In this document: one piece after another, positions 15,648-23,902 of the stretch | How the letters are laid out: each line of letters begins with the position of its first letter | Position numbering within the stretch: the stretch's first letter is position 1 | Assembly (NCBI RefSeq): GCF_017676385.1 | Contig: NZ_JAFFZN010000015.1 | Span: forward strand, 122,062-186,061 | DNA length: 64,000 nucleotides | Source of the DNA: Streptomyces spirodelae | GTDB taxonomy: Bacteria; Actinomycetota; Actinomycetes; Streptomycetales; Streptomycetaceae | Direction of reading: 5' to 3' | Made by a program: the position numbers and the translations under genes | The notes under the pieces: model-generated | Told to the model about the DNA's origin: nothing | Database searches by the model: none | The model's input: only the letters and a program-made list of their open reading frames with translations

Positions 15648-16595
15648 TCAGGCCGTGGGGGTCTCGGGGCCGCCGTACTCCGGGCTGGAGTAGTCGGGGC
15701 TGGAGAACCGGGGGCGGGAGGGCGTCTCCTCCGCCGTCTCGGACGAGGGGCGGCTGGAGAACCCCGGGTGCGAGTAGCCCAGCCGACTGCCGGGCGACTG
15801 CGGTACGTATGCCGTCGGGGCCTGCTCAGGGCCGTTCGGATCAGCCAGCGCCTCCCGCAGGAACGGCACCACCCCCCGCTCCAGCAGCGCCTCGCGCCAG
15901 GCGGCGCGGGCCAGCGCCACCTCCTCGGCGAGGCTGCTGCCGCCCGGATCGGCGCCCTGCCGCTCCCCGCCGGGATCTCGGATCGAACTGGCGCCGTTGC
16001 GCAGCGCCATCAGCAGCAGCCCCGCCATGGCCACCAGGATTCCGGCCGCCGCGAACGCCGCGAACACCCAGCCGGCGCTGCGGATCGGCCCCGCGACGGC
16101 GGGCTCGGGGGAGAGCAGCCGCAGCGCGTACCCCAGCAGCAGGAAGATGACGGCGGCCGTGGCGGCCAGCAAGGGGGCCAGCACCGAGACCATCGCCGCC
16201 AGCCCGGCGCCGGACGCCTCCGCGAGGGACTCGCCGCCCATCGCGCCGACCAGCTTTTCGCTCACGCTGCTGCCGCCGCCCTGGCCGGGGCCGCGCACCT
16301 CGGCGGCGCCGTTCTCGTGCGCGGAGCCGCCCCGGCCCGGGGAGCCGGAGACGGAAGGCGCGTTCTCCGGGCGGCGCAGCTCTTCCCGCAGCCGTACGAA
16401 CTGCTGGTACTCGGCCTCGGCGCAGGCGGCTATCGCGGTCGCGGCGCTGAGCGCCATCGTGCGCAACTGCTCGGCGTTCAGCCGTTGCCCGACCGCCGCC
16501 AGGCCGGGGCGGCGGTGGGCGGTTCGCAGTGCCTCGTCGAGGACCCGCTCGAACTCGGGCCGGTCTTCGCGCAGCAGGTGCGGAGCGCTGTTCAT
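15648..16595 (-). CDS. Hypothetical membrane protein with disordered ends
   Basis: The start MNSAPHLLREDRPEF was preferred over the Met two codons earlier because GGGGG then sits 6 bases upstream. The 315 residues comprise an N-terminal helical domain, a Gly/Ser linker, two TM segments (about 135-160 and 170-200), a second helical stretch, and a C-terminal tail with repeated SSPDYSSPEYGG-like motifs. No family was recognised. It stands alone on the minus strand. Confidence 0.65.
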   Translation of the reverse strand: MNSAPHLLREDRPEFERVLDEALRTAHRRPGLAAVGQRLNAEQLRTMALSAATAIAACAEAEYQQFVRLREELRRPENAPSVSGSPGRGGSAHENGAAEVRGPGQGGGSSVSEKLVGAMGGESLAEASGAGLAAMVSVLAPLLAATAAVIFLLLGYALRLLSPEPAVAGPIRSAGWVFAAFAAAGILVAMAGLLLMALRNGASSIRDPGGERQGADPGGSSLAEEVALARAAWREALLERGVVPFLREALADPNGPEQAPTAYVPQSPGSRLGYSHPGFSSRPSSETAEETPSRPRFSSPDYSSPEYGGPETPTA

Positions 16596-16836
16596 GTGCA
16601 TCCCCCGATGCTCCGTAGGGCCCAGGCGGCCGGTCGAGGGCGGGGCAGGTCAGCGGACAACTCGTTTCGGCAAGCCGATGGTAGAGCTGTTCCGGCGCCG
16701 CGTGACAGAGAGTTTCCAGAATTGACCCGCTACAGCGATGCCCCCCAGCCGATCACCTCTGGAAGAACACCTGCCCTGTTATCCGCGCGCGAATCAGAAG
16801 CGGTGTGGAACCGCACGCCGCGCGCCCGCCCTTGGG

Positions 16837-16862
16837 GACCCCACGCCCCCCGGCGCGGGGTC
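16837..16862 (-). terminator. Hairpin at the 3' end of the metallophosphoesterase gene
   Basis: GACCCC pairs with GGGGTC, and inside it CGCC pairs with GGCG, around a short C-rich loop. The inner arm runs into the stop codon at 16861-16863, so the stem begins exactly where translation ends. Confidence 0.55.
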
Positions 16863-18102
16863 ACTGCACCAGCGGGAGCCGCGCGATGAGGAGCTTTCCG
16901 GCCATGGTGACGCCGCCGTCCATGGCGACGGCCAGCCCGTCCGCGTACACGTGCGGACCGGTGACCTCGGGCGCGCTCTCGCCGTCCTCGCTGTCGACTT
17001 CGCCGAGCAGATACGGGATCGGGCTGTGCCCGTGCACGATCCGCTTGCCGCCGAAGGCGTCCAGCAGCTCGCGGACGGCGGCGGGCCCTGCGGTCTCCTC
17101 ACGGAAGGCGAAGCGCTTGGTGAACTTGCGGAACAGGTCCCAGGTCTCCTCGGCGTCGTTGCGCTGGAGGGCTTCGGTGATCGCGTCGTTGACGTCCTCG
17201 ATCGTGTCGCCGTAGTCCAGGTAGCAGGTGGCGTCCGAGTGCACCAGCAGATGGTTGTCGGCCAGCGCGATGGCGTCCAGCCGGGACATCCACTGCACAT
17301 GGTGGTCGGCCAGCCGTTCCATGTCCGTGCGCTGGCCGCCGTTGAGCAGCCAGGCCGCCTGGAACGAGGCCGTGCCCGCACCGGAGTTGACCGGTGTGTC
17401 CCCGAACCGCTTGGCGCCCAGCAGCAGCAGTTCGTGGTTGCCCATCAGTGCCTTGCAGTAGCCGCCCGCGGCCGCGGCCTCGGCGGAGAGCTGCATGACC
17501 AGCTCGATGACGCCGATGCCGTCGGGCCCCCGGTCGGTGAAGTCGCCCAGGAACCACAGCCGCGCGTTGCCCGCGATCCAGTGGCCTTCCGCGTCGATGA
17601 TCCCGAACTGGCGCAGCGCGGTGCGCAGTTCGTCGAGGTAGCCGTGCACGTCCCCGACGACGTAGAGCGGCCCCTCACCCTCGTTGGCCGTCCCCGCGGG
17701 CACCGGCACGTCCACCATCGTCGGCTCGGGCCCGTCGCTCTTGGCGGCGGCCATGGCCCCGACCACGGGCAGGTCCCGCGCTGTGGGCGTGTAATCCTCG
17801 GCCGGCCCGGCGGGCGCGGGCTCGTTCGGCACGGATTCGTTCCGTACGGACGCCTGCGGGGCGTGTGCTTCCCGTACGGGTGCGCCGAGCGGGGTGCGCG
17901 GATCGGCCCGGACGGGGCCAGGTCCCCCCGGTGCCACCGCCGCTGCGACCGCGCGCGGGTCGGAGGGCCCGGCCACCGCGCGCGGCCCGGCCGCCGTCGC
18001 GGCGTCCTGTGCCGCCGCTGACAACGCCGGGGCGGTTCCCGCGCCGTGCGTCGTCGTCCCGCCGTGCCATACGTCGGGTCCCTGACCGGCCCCCTGAGTC
18101 AT
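16861..18102 (-). CDS. Metallophosphoesterase with long disordered N-terminus
   Basis: The C-terminal 270 residues form a PPP/calcineurin-type phosphoesterase: GDVHGYLDEL, then GDFTDRGPDG, then MGNHELLLLG, and a later VHGHSP with the metal-binding His. The preceding 140 residues are Ala/Pro/Gly-rich and probably unstructured. The start is uncertain. MTQGAGQGPD at 18102 has GGAGGGG just upstream, but in-frame starts at 18117 and farther upstream exist. The substrate is unknown; the GNHE/GDxxDRG set fits protein or small-molecule phosphatases of the PPP class. Confidence 0.8.
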   Translation of the reverse strand: MTQGAGQGPDVWHGGTTTHGAGTAPALSAAAQDAATAAGPRAVAGPSDPRAVAAAVAPGGPGPVRADPRTPLGAPVREAHAPQASVRNESVPNEPAPAGPAEDYTPTARDLPVVGAMAAAKSDGPEPTMVDVPVPAGTANEGEGPLYVVGDVHGYLDELRTALRQFGIIDAEGHWIAGNARLWFLGDFTDRGPDGIGVIELVMQLSAEAAAAGGYCKALMGNHELLLLGAKRFGDTPVNSGAGTASFQAAWLLNGGQRTDMERLADHHVQWMSRLDAIALADNHLLVHSDATCYLDYGDTIEDVNDAITEALQRNDAEETWDLFRKFTKRFAFREETAGPAAVRELLDAFGGKRIVHGHSPIPYLLGEVDSEDGESAPEVTGPHVYADGLAVAMDGGVTMAGKLLIARLPLVQ

Positions 18103-18397
18103 CGACCCCTCCACCATCGCGCCGCCGCCGTGCACCGCAGGACCTCCCCCTTCCATGGGGCCCCAGTCGCTGGTCTTTCGGCCGGGGTGCCGCCCCAGGT
18201 CGGGAGCCGGTCCCGGTGTCGTCCTCACCCGGCCTTCGGCCGGGAGTGCCCCCAATCATAGGAACGCAGGTCGCGGCTTGTGACGCACCTGGGGTCGCGC
18301 ATTTGACGAGGTGCCACGAGCCGGAGGGAATTCCTCCTGAATTCTCCGCTGTCGTACCCTACGGAATCCGTGCTCGGGGGCGTGCGGGCCACGCCAC

Positions 18398-19573
18398 TCA
18401 CTCGCTTGCGGGGGCGCGGGGAGCGCTCACCGTCGTCCGCGCGCTGCCGCGCCGGGACGAGGTGCGCACGATCAGCTCGGTCGGCATCACCCGCTGGACC
18501 GGGCGGGCCGGGGCGAGCCCTTCGATGGCGTCGATCAGCAACTGGGTGACGGCGTTGCCGATCCGTCCGGGTTTCAGCGAGAGCGTCGTGATGGGGGGAG
18601 CGGTCGTGGCGTAGGCGGGGGACTCGCTGCAGCACACCAGCAGCAGATCCTCCGGCACCCGCAGCCCGTACCGGCGTGCGGCGGCCAGCAGGTCGGTGCC
18701 GTTGGGGTCGAAGAGCCCGTACACCGCGTCCGGGCGGTCGGGTCTGGCCAGCAGCCGGTCTGCGGCGACGGCGCCCGCGCACGGATCGTGCGCCGGGTAG
18801 CGCTCGTAGACCGGCTCCTGGCCCACGCGTTCGCACCAGTCCAGGTACGCGGTGGTCGACAGTCGGGTGTAGGTGTCGGTGCTGGTGCCGGTCAGCAGCC
18901 CGATACGGCGGGCACCGGACTCGGCGAGGTGGTCGAGGATGCCGCGGACGGCCGCTTCGTGGTCGTTGTCCACCCAGGCGGCCACCGGCAGCGAGTCGCT
19001 GGGGCGGCCGTCGGAGACGACGGGCAGTCCGGAGCGGAGGAGTTCGCTGACGATCGGGTCCTGCGCCGAGGGGTCGACGACGACGGTGCCGTCGAGCGCC
19101 ACATTGGACCACACGTCGGGGCCACCGCCGCCCGCGGGCCCGCTCCGGGCCGGCGCAGGGAGGATGACCAGCGCATAGCCGCGGGCCAGCGCGGCCGAGG
19201 TGGCGGCCGCGGCCATCTCGGCGAAGTAGGCGAACTCCGTGAAGGTGAACGGTTCTTCGCCGTACGTCGTCACTGTGAGGCCGATCAGCCCCGATTTTCC
19301 CGTGCGCAGCGTCCGGGCTGCGGCCGAGGGGCGGTAGCCCAGCCGCTCGGCGACCTCCCGGACGTGGCTGCGCGTCGCGTCCGGGAGACGGCCCTTTCCG
19401 TTGAGGGCGTCGGAGACAGTCGTGATGGAGACACCGGCTGCGGCGGCGACATCTCTGATGCCCGCCCGCCCGTTCAGCCGGGCTCCACCGCGGGGCGGGG
19501 GGCACCTTCCGGCCACGGGCGGGGGGACGGAAGTAGATGTCCGAGCCGCCTGATGCTTCTCTGCTGCTGTCAT
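18398..19573 (-). CDS. LacI-family transcriptional regulator
   Basis: The 391-residue product has a short basic lead, a LacI HTH with hinge (IRDVAAAAGVSITTVSDALN, then RPSAAARTLRTGKSGLIG), and a periplasmic-binding-protein-like sugar domain. The start MTAAEKHQAART was chosen from several in-frame codons without a strong RBS, so up to 10 residues more are possible. A perfect inverted repeat CGGTTC-N5-GAACCG lies 66 bases upstream and may be its operator. No sugar transporter is adjacent, so the effector is not deducible. Confidence 0.88.
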   Translation of the reverse strand: MTAAEKHQAARTSTSVPPPVAGRCPPPRGGARLNGRAGIRDVAAAAGVSITTVSDALNGKGRLPDATRSHVREVAERLGYRPSAAARTLRTGKSGLIGLTVTTYGEEPFTFTEFAYFAEMAAAATSAALARGYALVILPAPARSGPAGGGGPDVWSNVALDGTVVVDPSAQDPIVSELLRSGLPVVSDGRPSDSLPVAAWVDNDHEAAVRGILDHLAESGARRIGLLTGTSTDTYTRLSTTAYLDWCERVGQEPVYERYPAHDPCAGAVAADRLLARPDRPDAVYGLFDPNGTDLLAAARRYGLRVPEDLLLVCCSESPAYATTAPPITTLSLKPGRIGNAVTQLLIDAIEGLAPARPVQRVMPTELIVRTSSRRGSARTTVSAPRAPASE

Positions 19574-20007
19574 GGCGAGCCGATCGTAGGCCCGGAGCAT
19601 GACGAGCGAGGGGGCTGTTCGAGCGCTGTGTGCAGGCACGGTTCTGCACGAACCGCTTGCGCCGACGACCATGGAAACCCCAGCTCGGAGCGGGTCTGCC
19701 TGGCGCGTCCCCGGTCGCGGCTGCGGTCTGCGGCAGTGCCCGGGCGAGGTGTCGGACAGGGCGCAACTCACCTTCACGAGCGATGCGCGCCACAGCGCCC
19801 GCCACCAGCGCGCGGAGCGGAACGGCGCACGCAGGCGCGCGCACGGGAGCGCGCCAGGGGGCGCGCACGGAGGGAGCTCCGGACTGTCAGGGTGGCGCGG
19901 GAGCTACGCCGCACGGGTGAATCCTCATAAGGTGAAGAGCATTGGCGCGCAGGAGCCAGTGTGAGACCGGTGCGCGGTCCCGAGGCGACGACGGAGGAGG
20001 AGCAGCG
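19574..20007. other. 434-bp divergent intergenic region between lacI-type gene and hisC
   Basis: It contains no supported gene. An inverted repeat CGGTTC-TGCAC-GAACCG at 19639-19655 is a candidate LacI-family operator. The 19800-19890 stretch is rich in GCGCGC steps. GGAGGAGG just before 20008 is the hisC ribosome binding site. Confidence 0.5.
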
Positions 20008-21114
20008 GTGAGTGACACGAGCGAGCGGCGGGCGGACGGGCCCCGGCTGCGGGAGGCGCTGGAGGGCATTCCCAGCTACAAGCCGGGGCGTCCGGCAGCC
20101 GCCTCGGGCCCCGTCTCCTACAAGCTGTCCTCGAACGAGAACCCCTACCCTCCGCTGCCCGGAGTGCTGGAGTCGGTGACGTCGGCGGCGGAGTCCTTCA
20201 ACCGCTACCCCGACATGGCCTGCACGGGGCTGTACGCGGAGCTGGCCGAGCGGTTCGGGGTGCCTGTCCCGCATCTGGCGACCGGCACCGGTTCGGTCGG
20301 CGTGGCCCAGCAGCTCCTCCAGGCGACGGCGGGCCCCGGCGACGAGGTGATCTACGCCTGGCGCTCCTTCGAGGCATACCCGATCATCACCCAGATCTCC
20401 GGTGCCGCCTCGGTGCGGGTCCCGCTGGCCGGGGGTGCGGAGTACGAAGCGCACGATCTGGACGCGATGGCGGACGCGATCACCGAGCGCACCCGCCTCA
20501 TCTTCGTCTGCAACCCCAACAATCCGACGGGCGCCGCCATCCCCGGCGCCGAGCTGGAGCGGTTCCTGGACCGGGTGCCCCGTGAGGTGCTGGTGGTGCT
20601 GGACGAGGCGTACCGCGAGTTCGTCCGGGACGAGCGGGTGGTCGACGGTCTCGAGCTCTACCGGGACCGGCCGAACGTATGTGTGCTGCGGACCTTCTCC
20701 AAGGCGTACGGCCTGGCCGGGCTGCGGGTGGGTTTTGCCGTTGCCCATGAGCCGGTGGCCGCCGCGCTCCGGAAGACGGCGGTGCCCTTCGGTGTGAGCC
20801 AACTCGCACAGGAGGCCGCCATCGCCTCGCTGCGCAGCGAGGATGCGCTGCTGGAGCGGGTGGAGGCGCTTGTGAAAGAGCGCACACGCACCCTCGCGGA
20901 GCTGCGCGGACAGGGCTGGACCGTGCCGGAGTCGCAGGCCAACTTCGTCTGGCTGCGGCTGGGGGAGCGTACGGCCGCGTTCGCGGAGCAGGCCGAGGCC
21001 GCCGGGGTGACGGTCCGCCCGTTCCCGGGCGAGGGGGTGCGGGTCACCGTGGGGGAGACCGCAGCCAACGACATCTTTCTGCAGGTGGCGGCCGCCTTCA
21101 GAAAAGAGCTGTAG
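20008..21114 (+). CDS. hisC: Histidinol-phosphate (or aromatic amino acid) aminotransferase
   Basis: The GTG start (VSDTSERRADGPRLR) follows GGAGGAGG by 7 bases and gives 368 residues. This is a class II PLP aminotransferase: the NPNNPTG motif is at about 169-175, VLDEAYREF at about 198, and the PLP lysine is K232 in RTFSKAYGLAGLR. It is a stand-alone gene outside a his operon, so it may be the second HisC-type enzyme that serves Phe/Tyr synthesis; prephenate dehydratase is encoded elsewhere in the window. It lies just upstream of the cytochrome bd operon on the same strand but has its own leader. Confidence 0.88.
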   Translation: MSDTSERRADGPRLREALEGIPSYKPGRPAAASGPVSYKLSSNENPYPPLPGVLESVTSAAESFNRYPDMACTGLYAELAERFGVPVPHLATGTGSVGVAQQLLQATAGPGDEVIYAWRSFEAYPIITQISGAASVRVPLAGGAEYEAHDLDAMADAITERTRLIFVCNPNNPTGAAIPGAELERFLDRVPREVLVVLDEAYREFVRDERVVDGLELYRDRPNVCVLRTFSKAYGLAGLRVGFAVAHEPVAAALRKTAVPFGVSQLAQEAAIASLRSEDALLERVEALVKERTRTLAELRGQGWTVPESQANFVWLRLGERTAAFAEQAEAAGVTVRPFPGEGVRVTVGETAANDIFLQVAAAFRKEL

Positions 21115-21227
21115 GCAGGTGGGAGCCGAGGGCGGGCGTGCCGGACCGTGTGGGCGCCCGCCCTCGGCTTGAAGGGACCCCCGCTCGCATGTCCGAAATG
21201 GCGGCGTCGTACGCTAGGTCTTGTGAA

Positions 21228-21243
21228 TGTGAACGCATTCACG
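21228..21243 (+). promoter_or_regulatory. Rex (redox repressor) operator upstream of cydA
   Basis: TGTGAACGCATTCACG matches the Streptomyces Rex operator consensus TGTGAACGCGTTCACA at 14 of 16 positions. It lies 35 bases before the cydA GTG. Rex is an NADH/NAD+ sensor shown to repress the cyd operon in S. coelicolor (established knowledge), so bd oxidase here should be induced when respiration is limited. Confidence 0.9.
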
Positions 21244-21277
21244 AAGTCTCGCGCTGGTGTGTGAAGGAGTAAGCGAC

Positions 21278-22816
21278 GTGACGGATCTTGCGTTGGCGCC
21301 GGAGACACTGGCGCGCTGGCAGTTCGGCATCACGACCGTCTACCACTTCCTCTTCGTCCCCCTCACGATCTCGCTGGCCACCCTGACCGCCGTGCTCCAG
21401 ACGGCGTGGGTGCGCACCGGCAAGGAGAAGTACCTCAAGGCGACCCGCTTCTGGGGCAAGCTCTTCCTGATCAACATCGCCATGGGCGTGGTCACCGGCA
21501 TCGTGCAGGAGTTCCAGTTCGGGATGAACTGGTCGGCCTACTCCCGCTTCGTCGGCGACATATTCGGCGCACCGCTCGCCTTCGAGGCGCTGATCGCCTT
21601 CTTCATGGAGTCGACGTTCATCGGGTTGTGGATCTTCGGCCGCGACAAGCTGCCGAAGAAGCTGCACCTGGCGACGATCTGGCTGGTCGCCCTCGGCACC
21701 ATCGCCTCCGCGTACTTCATCCTGGCCGCGAACTCCTGGATGCAGCACCCGGTCGGCTACCGCCTCAACGAGGAGACGGGCCGCGCGGAGATGACCGATT
21801 TCTTCGGCATCCTGTTCCAGAACACCGCGCTGGCGCAGTTCTTCCACACCATGACCGCCGCCTTCCTCACCGGCGCCGCGTTCATGGTCGGCATCTCCGC
21901 CTACCACCTGCTGCGCAAGAAGCACATCGCCGTGATGCGCAGCTCGCTGCGGCTCGGGCTGGTCACCCTGGTGGCCGCCGGACTGCTCACCGCCGTCAGC
22001 GGCGACCGGCTCGGCAAGATCATGTACGAGCAGCAGCCGATGAAGATGGCCTCGGCCGAGGCGCTGTGGGACACCCAGGCACCCGCCCCCTTCTCCGTAT
22101 TCGCCTACGGCGACGTCGAGAAGGGCCACAACAAGGTCGCCATCGAGATCCCCGGCCTGCTCTCCTTCCTCGCACACGACAACTTCCACGAGGCCGTCCC
22201 CGGCATCAACGACACCAACGCGCACCTGAAGGAGAAGTTCAAGGACAGCACGGGCCTGGACGACTACCGGCCCAACATCCCCGTCGCCTACTGGTCCTTC
22301 CGCTGGATGATCGGCTTCGGGATGGCCTCGCTCACGCTCGGCGCCGTCGGCCTCTACCTCACCCGGCGCAGGTTCTGGCTGGCCGAACGGCTGCGCACCG
22401 GCGAGGACGAGGTGCCCCGGCTGGCCCTCACCAGGAACCGCGAGCTGAACCCCCGGCTGGGCACCTGGTACTGGCGGCTGTCCGTGCTCACCCTCGGCTT
22501 CCCGCTGATAGCCAACGCCTGGGGCTGGATCTTCACCGAGACCGGCCGTCAGCCCTGGGTCGTCTACGGCGTGCTGCCCACCTCGGCCGCCGTCTCGCCC
22601 AGCGTCTCCCAGGGCGAGGTCCTCACCTCGCTGATCGCCTTCACCTCGCTCTACGCGCTGCTCGCGGTGATCGAGGTGAAGCTCCTGGTCAAGTACGTCA
22701 AGGCCGGCCCGCCCGAGCTGACCGAGGCCGATCTCAACCCGCCCACCCGGATCGGCGGCGACCCCACGGGCACCGACGCCGACGCCGAAGACCGGCCGAT
22801 GGCCTTCTCGTACTGA
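21278..22816 (+). CDS. cydA: Cytochrome bd ubiquinol/menaquinol oxidase subunit I
   Basis: The GTG start follows GAAGGAG. The 512-residue membrane protein has about nine TM helices, an N-terminal haem-ligand His at about residue 23 (TTVYHFLFVPLT), a second His in AQFFHTMTAAF, and the GWIFTETGRQPW motif before the last helices. CydA carries haems b558, b595 and d and oxidises menaquinol while reducing O2 with high affinity. First gene of cydA-cydB-cydDC; a 10-bp tandem repeat follows its stop codon. Confidence 0.98.
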   Translation: MTDLALAPETLARWQFGITTVYHFLFVPLTISLATLTAVLQTAWVRTGKEKYLKATRFWGKLFLINIAMGVVTGIVQEFQFGMNWSAYSRFVGDIFGAPLAFEALIAFFMESTFIGLWIFGRDKLPKKLHLATIWLVALGTIASAYFILAANSWMQHPVGYRLNEETGRAEMTDFFGILFQNTALAQFFHTMTAAFLTGAAFMVGISAYHLLRKKHIAVMRSSLRLGLVTLVAAGLLTAVSGDRLGKIMYEQQPMKMASAEALWDTQAPAPFSVFAYGDVEKGHNKVAIEIPGLLSFLAHDNFHEAVPGINDTNAHLKEKFKDSTGLDDYRPNIPVAYWSFRWMIGFGMASLTLGAVGLYLTRRRFWLAERLRTGEDEVPRLALTRNRELNPRLGTWYWRLSVLTLGFPLIANAWGWIFTETGRQPWVVYGVLPTSAAVSPSVSQGEVLTSLIAFTSLYALLAVIEVKLLVKYVKAGPPELTEADLNPPTRIGGDPTGTDADAEDRPMAFSY

Positions 22817-22817
22817 C

Positions 22818-22857
22818 TGACCCGTACCGACCCGTGCCGACCCGAGCTGACCCGTAC
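22818..22857 (+). repeat. Four tandem 10-bp repeats after the cydA stop codon
   Basis: The units TGACCCGTAC, CGACCCGTGC, CGACCCGAGC and TGACCCGTAC follow one another directly after the cydA TGA and before the cydB RBS. A fifth unit begins TGACAGACAG. Confidence 0.85.
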
Positions 22858-22879
22858 TGACAGACAGGGGCGCTGAGCA

Positions 22880-23887
22880 ATGCAACTTCATGACGTCTGG
22901 TTCGTCGTCATCGCCGTCCTGTGGATCGGCTACTTCTTCCTCGAGGGCTTCGACTTCGGCGTCGGCATCCTCACCAAGCTGCTCGCCCGCGACCGGGCCG
23001 AGCGGCGGGTGCTGATCAACACCATCGGGCCAGTCTGGGACGGCAACGAGGTGTGGCTGCTCAGCGCGGGCGGCGCCACCTTCGCCGCGTTCCCCGAGTG
23101 GTACGCCACCCTCTTCTCCGGGTTCTACCTGCCGCTGCTGGTCATCCTCCTGTGCCTGATCGTGCGCGGCGTCGCCTTCGAGTACCGCGCCAAGCGCCAG
23201 GAGGAGCACTGGCAGCGCAACTGGGAGCACGCGATCTTCTTCACGTCGCTGCTCACCGCGTTCCTGTGGGGTGTGGCCTTCGCCAACATCGTGCGCGGCG
23301 TGCGGATCGACGCGGACATGGAGTACGTCGGCAACCTGACCGATCTGCTCAACCCCTACGCGCTGCTGGGCGGGCTGGTCACGCTGGGTCTGTTCACCTT
23401 CCACGGGGCCGTCTTCACCGCGCTCAAGACCGTCGGCGACATCCGCACCCGGGCGCGGCGGCTGGCGACGAGGACCGGTGCGGGCGCGGCCGTGCTCGCG
23501 CTGGGCTTCCTGCTGTGGACACAGGCCGACCGGGGCGACGGCGCCTCGCTGGTGGCGGTCGTGGTGGCCGCCGTGGCACTCGCCGCAGCGCTCGGCACCA
23601 ACCTCGCGGGCCGCGAGGGCTGGTCGTTCACCTTCTCCGGACTGGCGATCGTGGCGGCCGTGGCGATGCTCTTCCTCTCCCTCTTCCCCGACGTCATGCC
23701 CTCGACGCTGAACGAGGAGTGGAGCCTGACCGTCACCAACGCGGCCTCCACCCCCTACACGCTGAAGATCATGACCTGGTGCGCGGCCGTCGCCACCCCC
23801 GTCGTCCTGCTCTACCAGGGCTGGACGTACTGGGTCTTCCGCAAGCGCATCGGCACCCAGCACCTCGCCCCCTCGGGCGGGCACTGA
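22880..23887 (+). CDS. cydB: Cytochrome bd oxidase subunit II
   Basis: The 335-residue membrane protein has the CydB signatures FLEGFDFGVG and GPVWDGNEVWLL near the N-terminus and about eight TM helices. It forms the heterodimer with CydA. Start MQLHDVWFVV at 22880. The cydDC gene follows after 15 bases. Length and motif content are normal. Confidence 0.98.
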   Translation: MQLHDVWFVVIAVLWIGYFFLEGFDFGVGILTKLLARDRAERRVLINTIGPVWDGNEVWLLSAGGATFAAFPEWYATLFSGFYLPLLVILLCLIVRGVAFEYRAKRQEEHWQRNWEHAIFFTSLLTAFLWGVAFANIVRGVRIDADMEYVGNLTDLLNPYALLGGLVTLGLFTFHGAVFTALKTVGDIRTRARRLATRTGAGAAVLALGFLLWTQADRGDGASLVAVVVAAVALAAALGTNLAGREGWSFTFSGLAIVAAVAMLFLSLFPDVMPSTLNEEWSLTVTNAASTPYTLKIMTWCAAVATPVVLLYQGWTYWVFRKRIGTQHLAPSGGH

Positions 23888-23902
23888 GTCCGGGGCGGTC
23901 CG

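Noticed and set aside
14324..16150. 608-codon plus-strand frame overlapping the cystathionine lyase gene in another frame
   Set aside because: Arg/Gly/Ala-rich out-of-frame translation; the 14445 gene has AAGGAGG and a PLP lysine.
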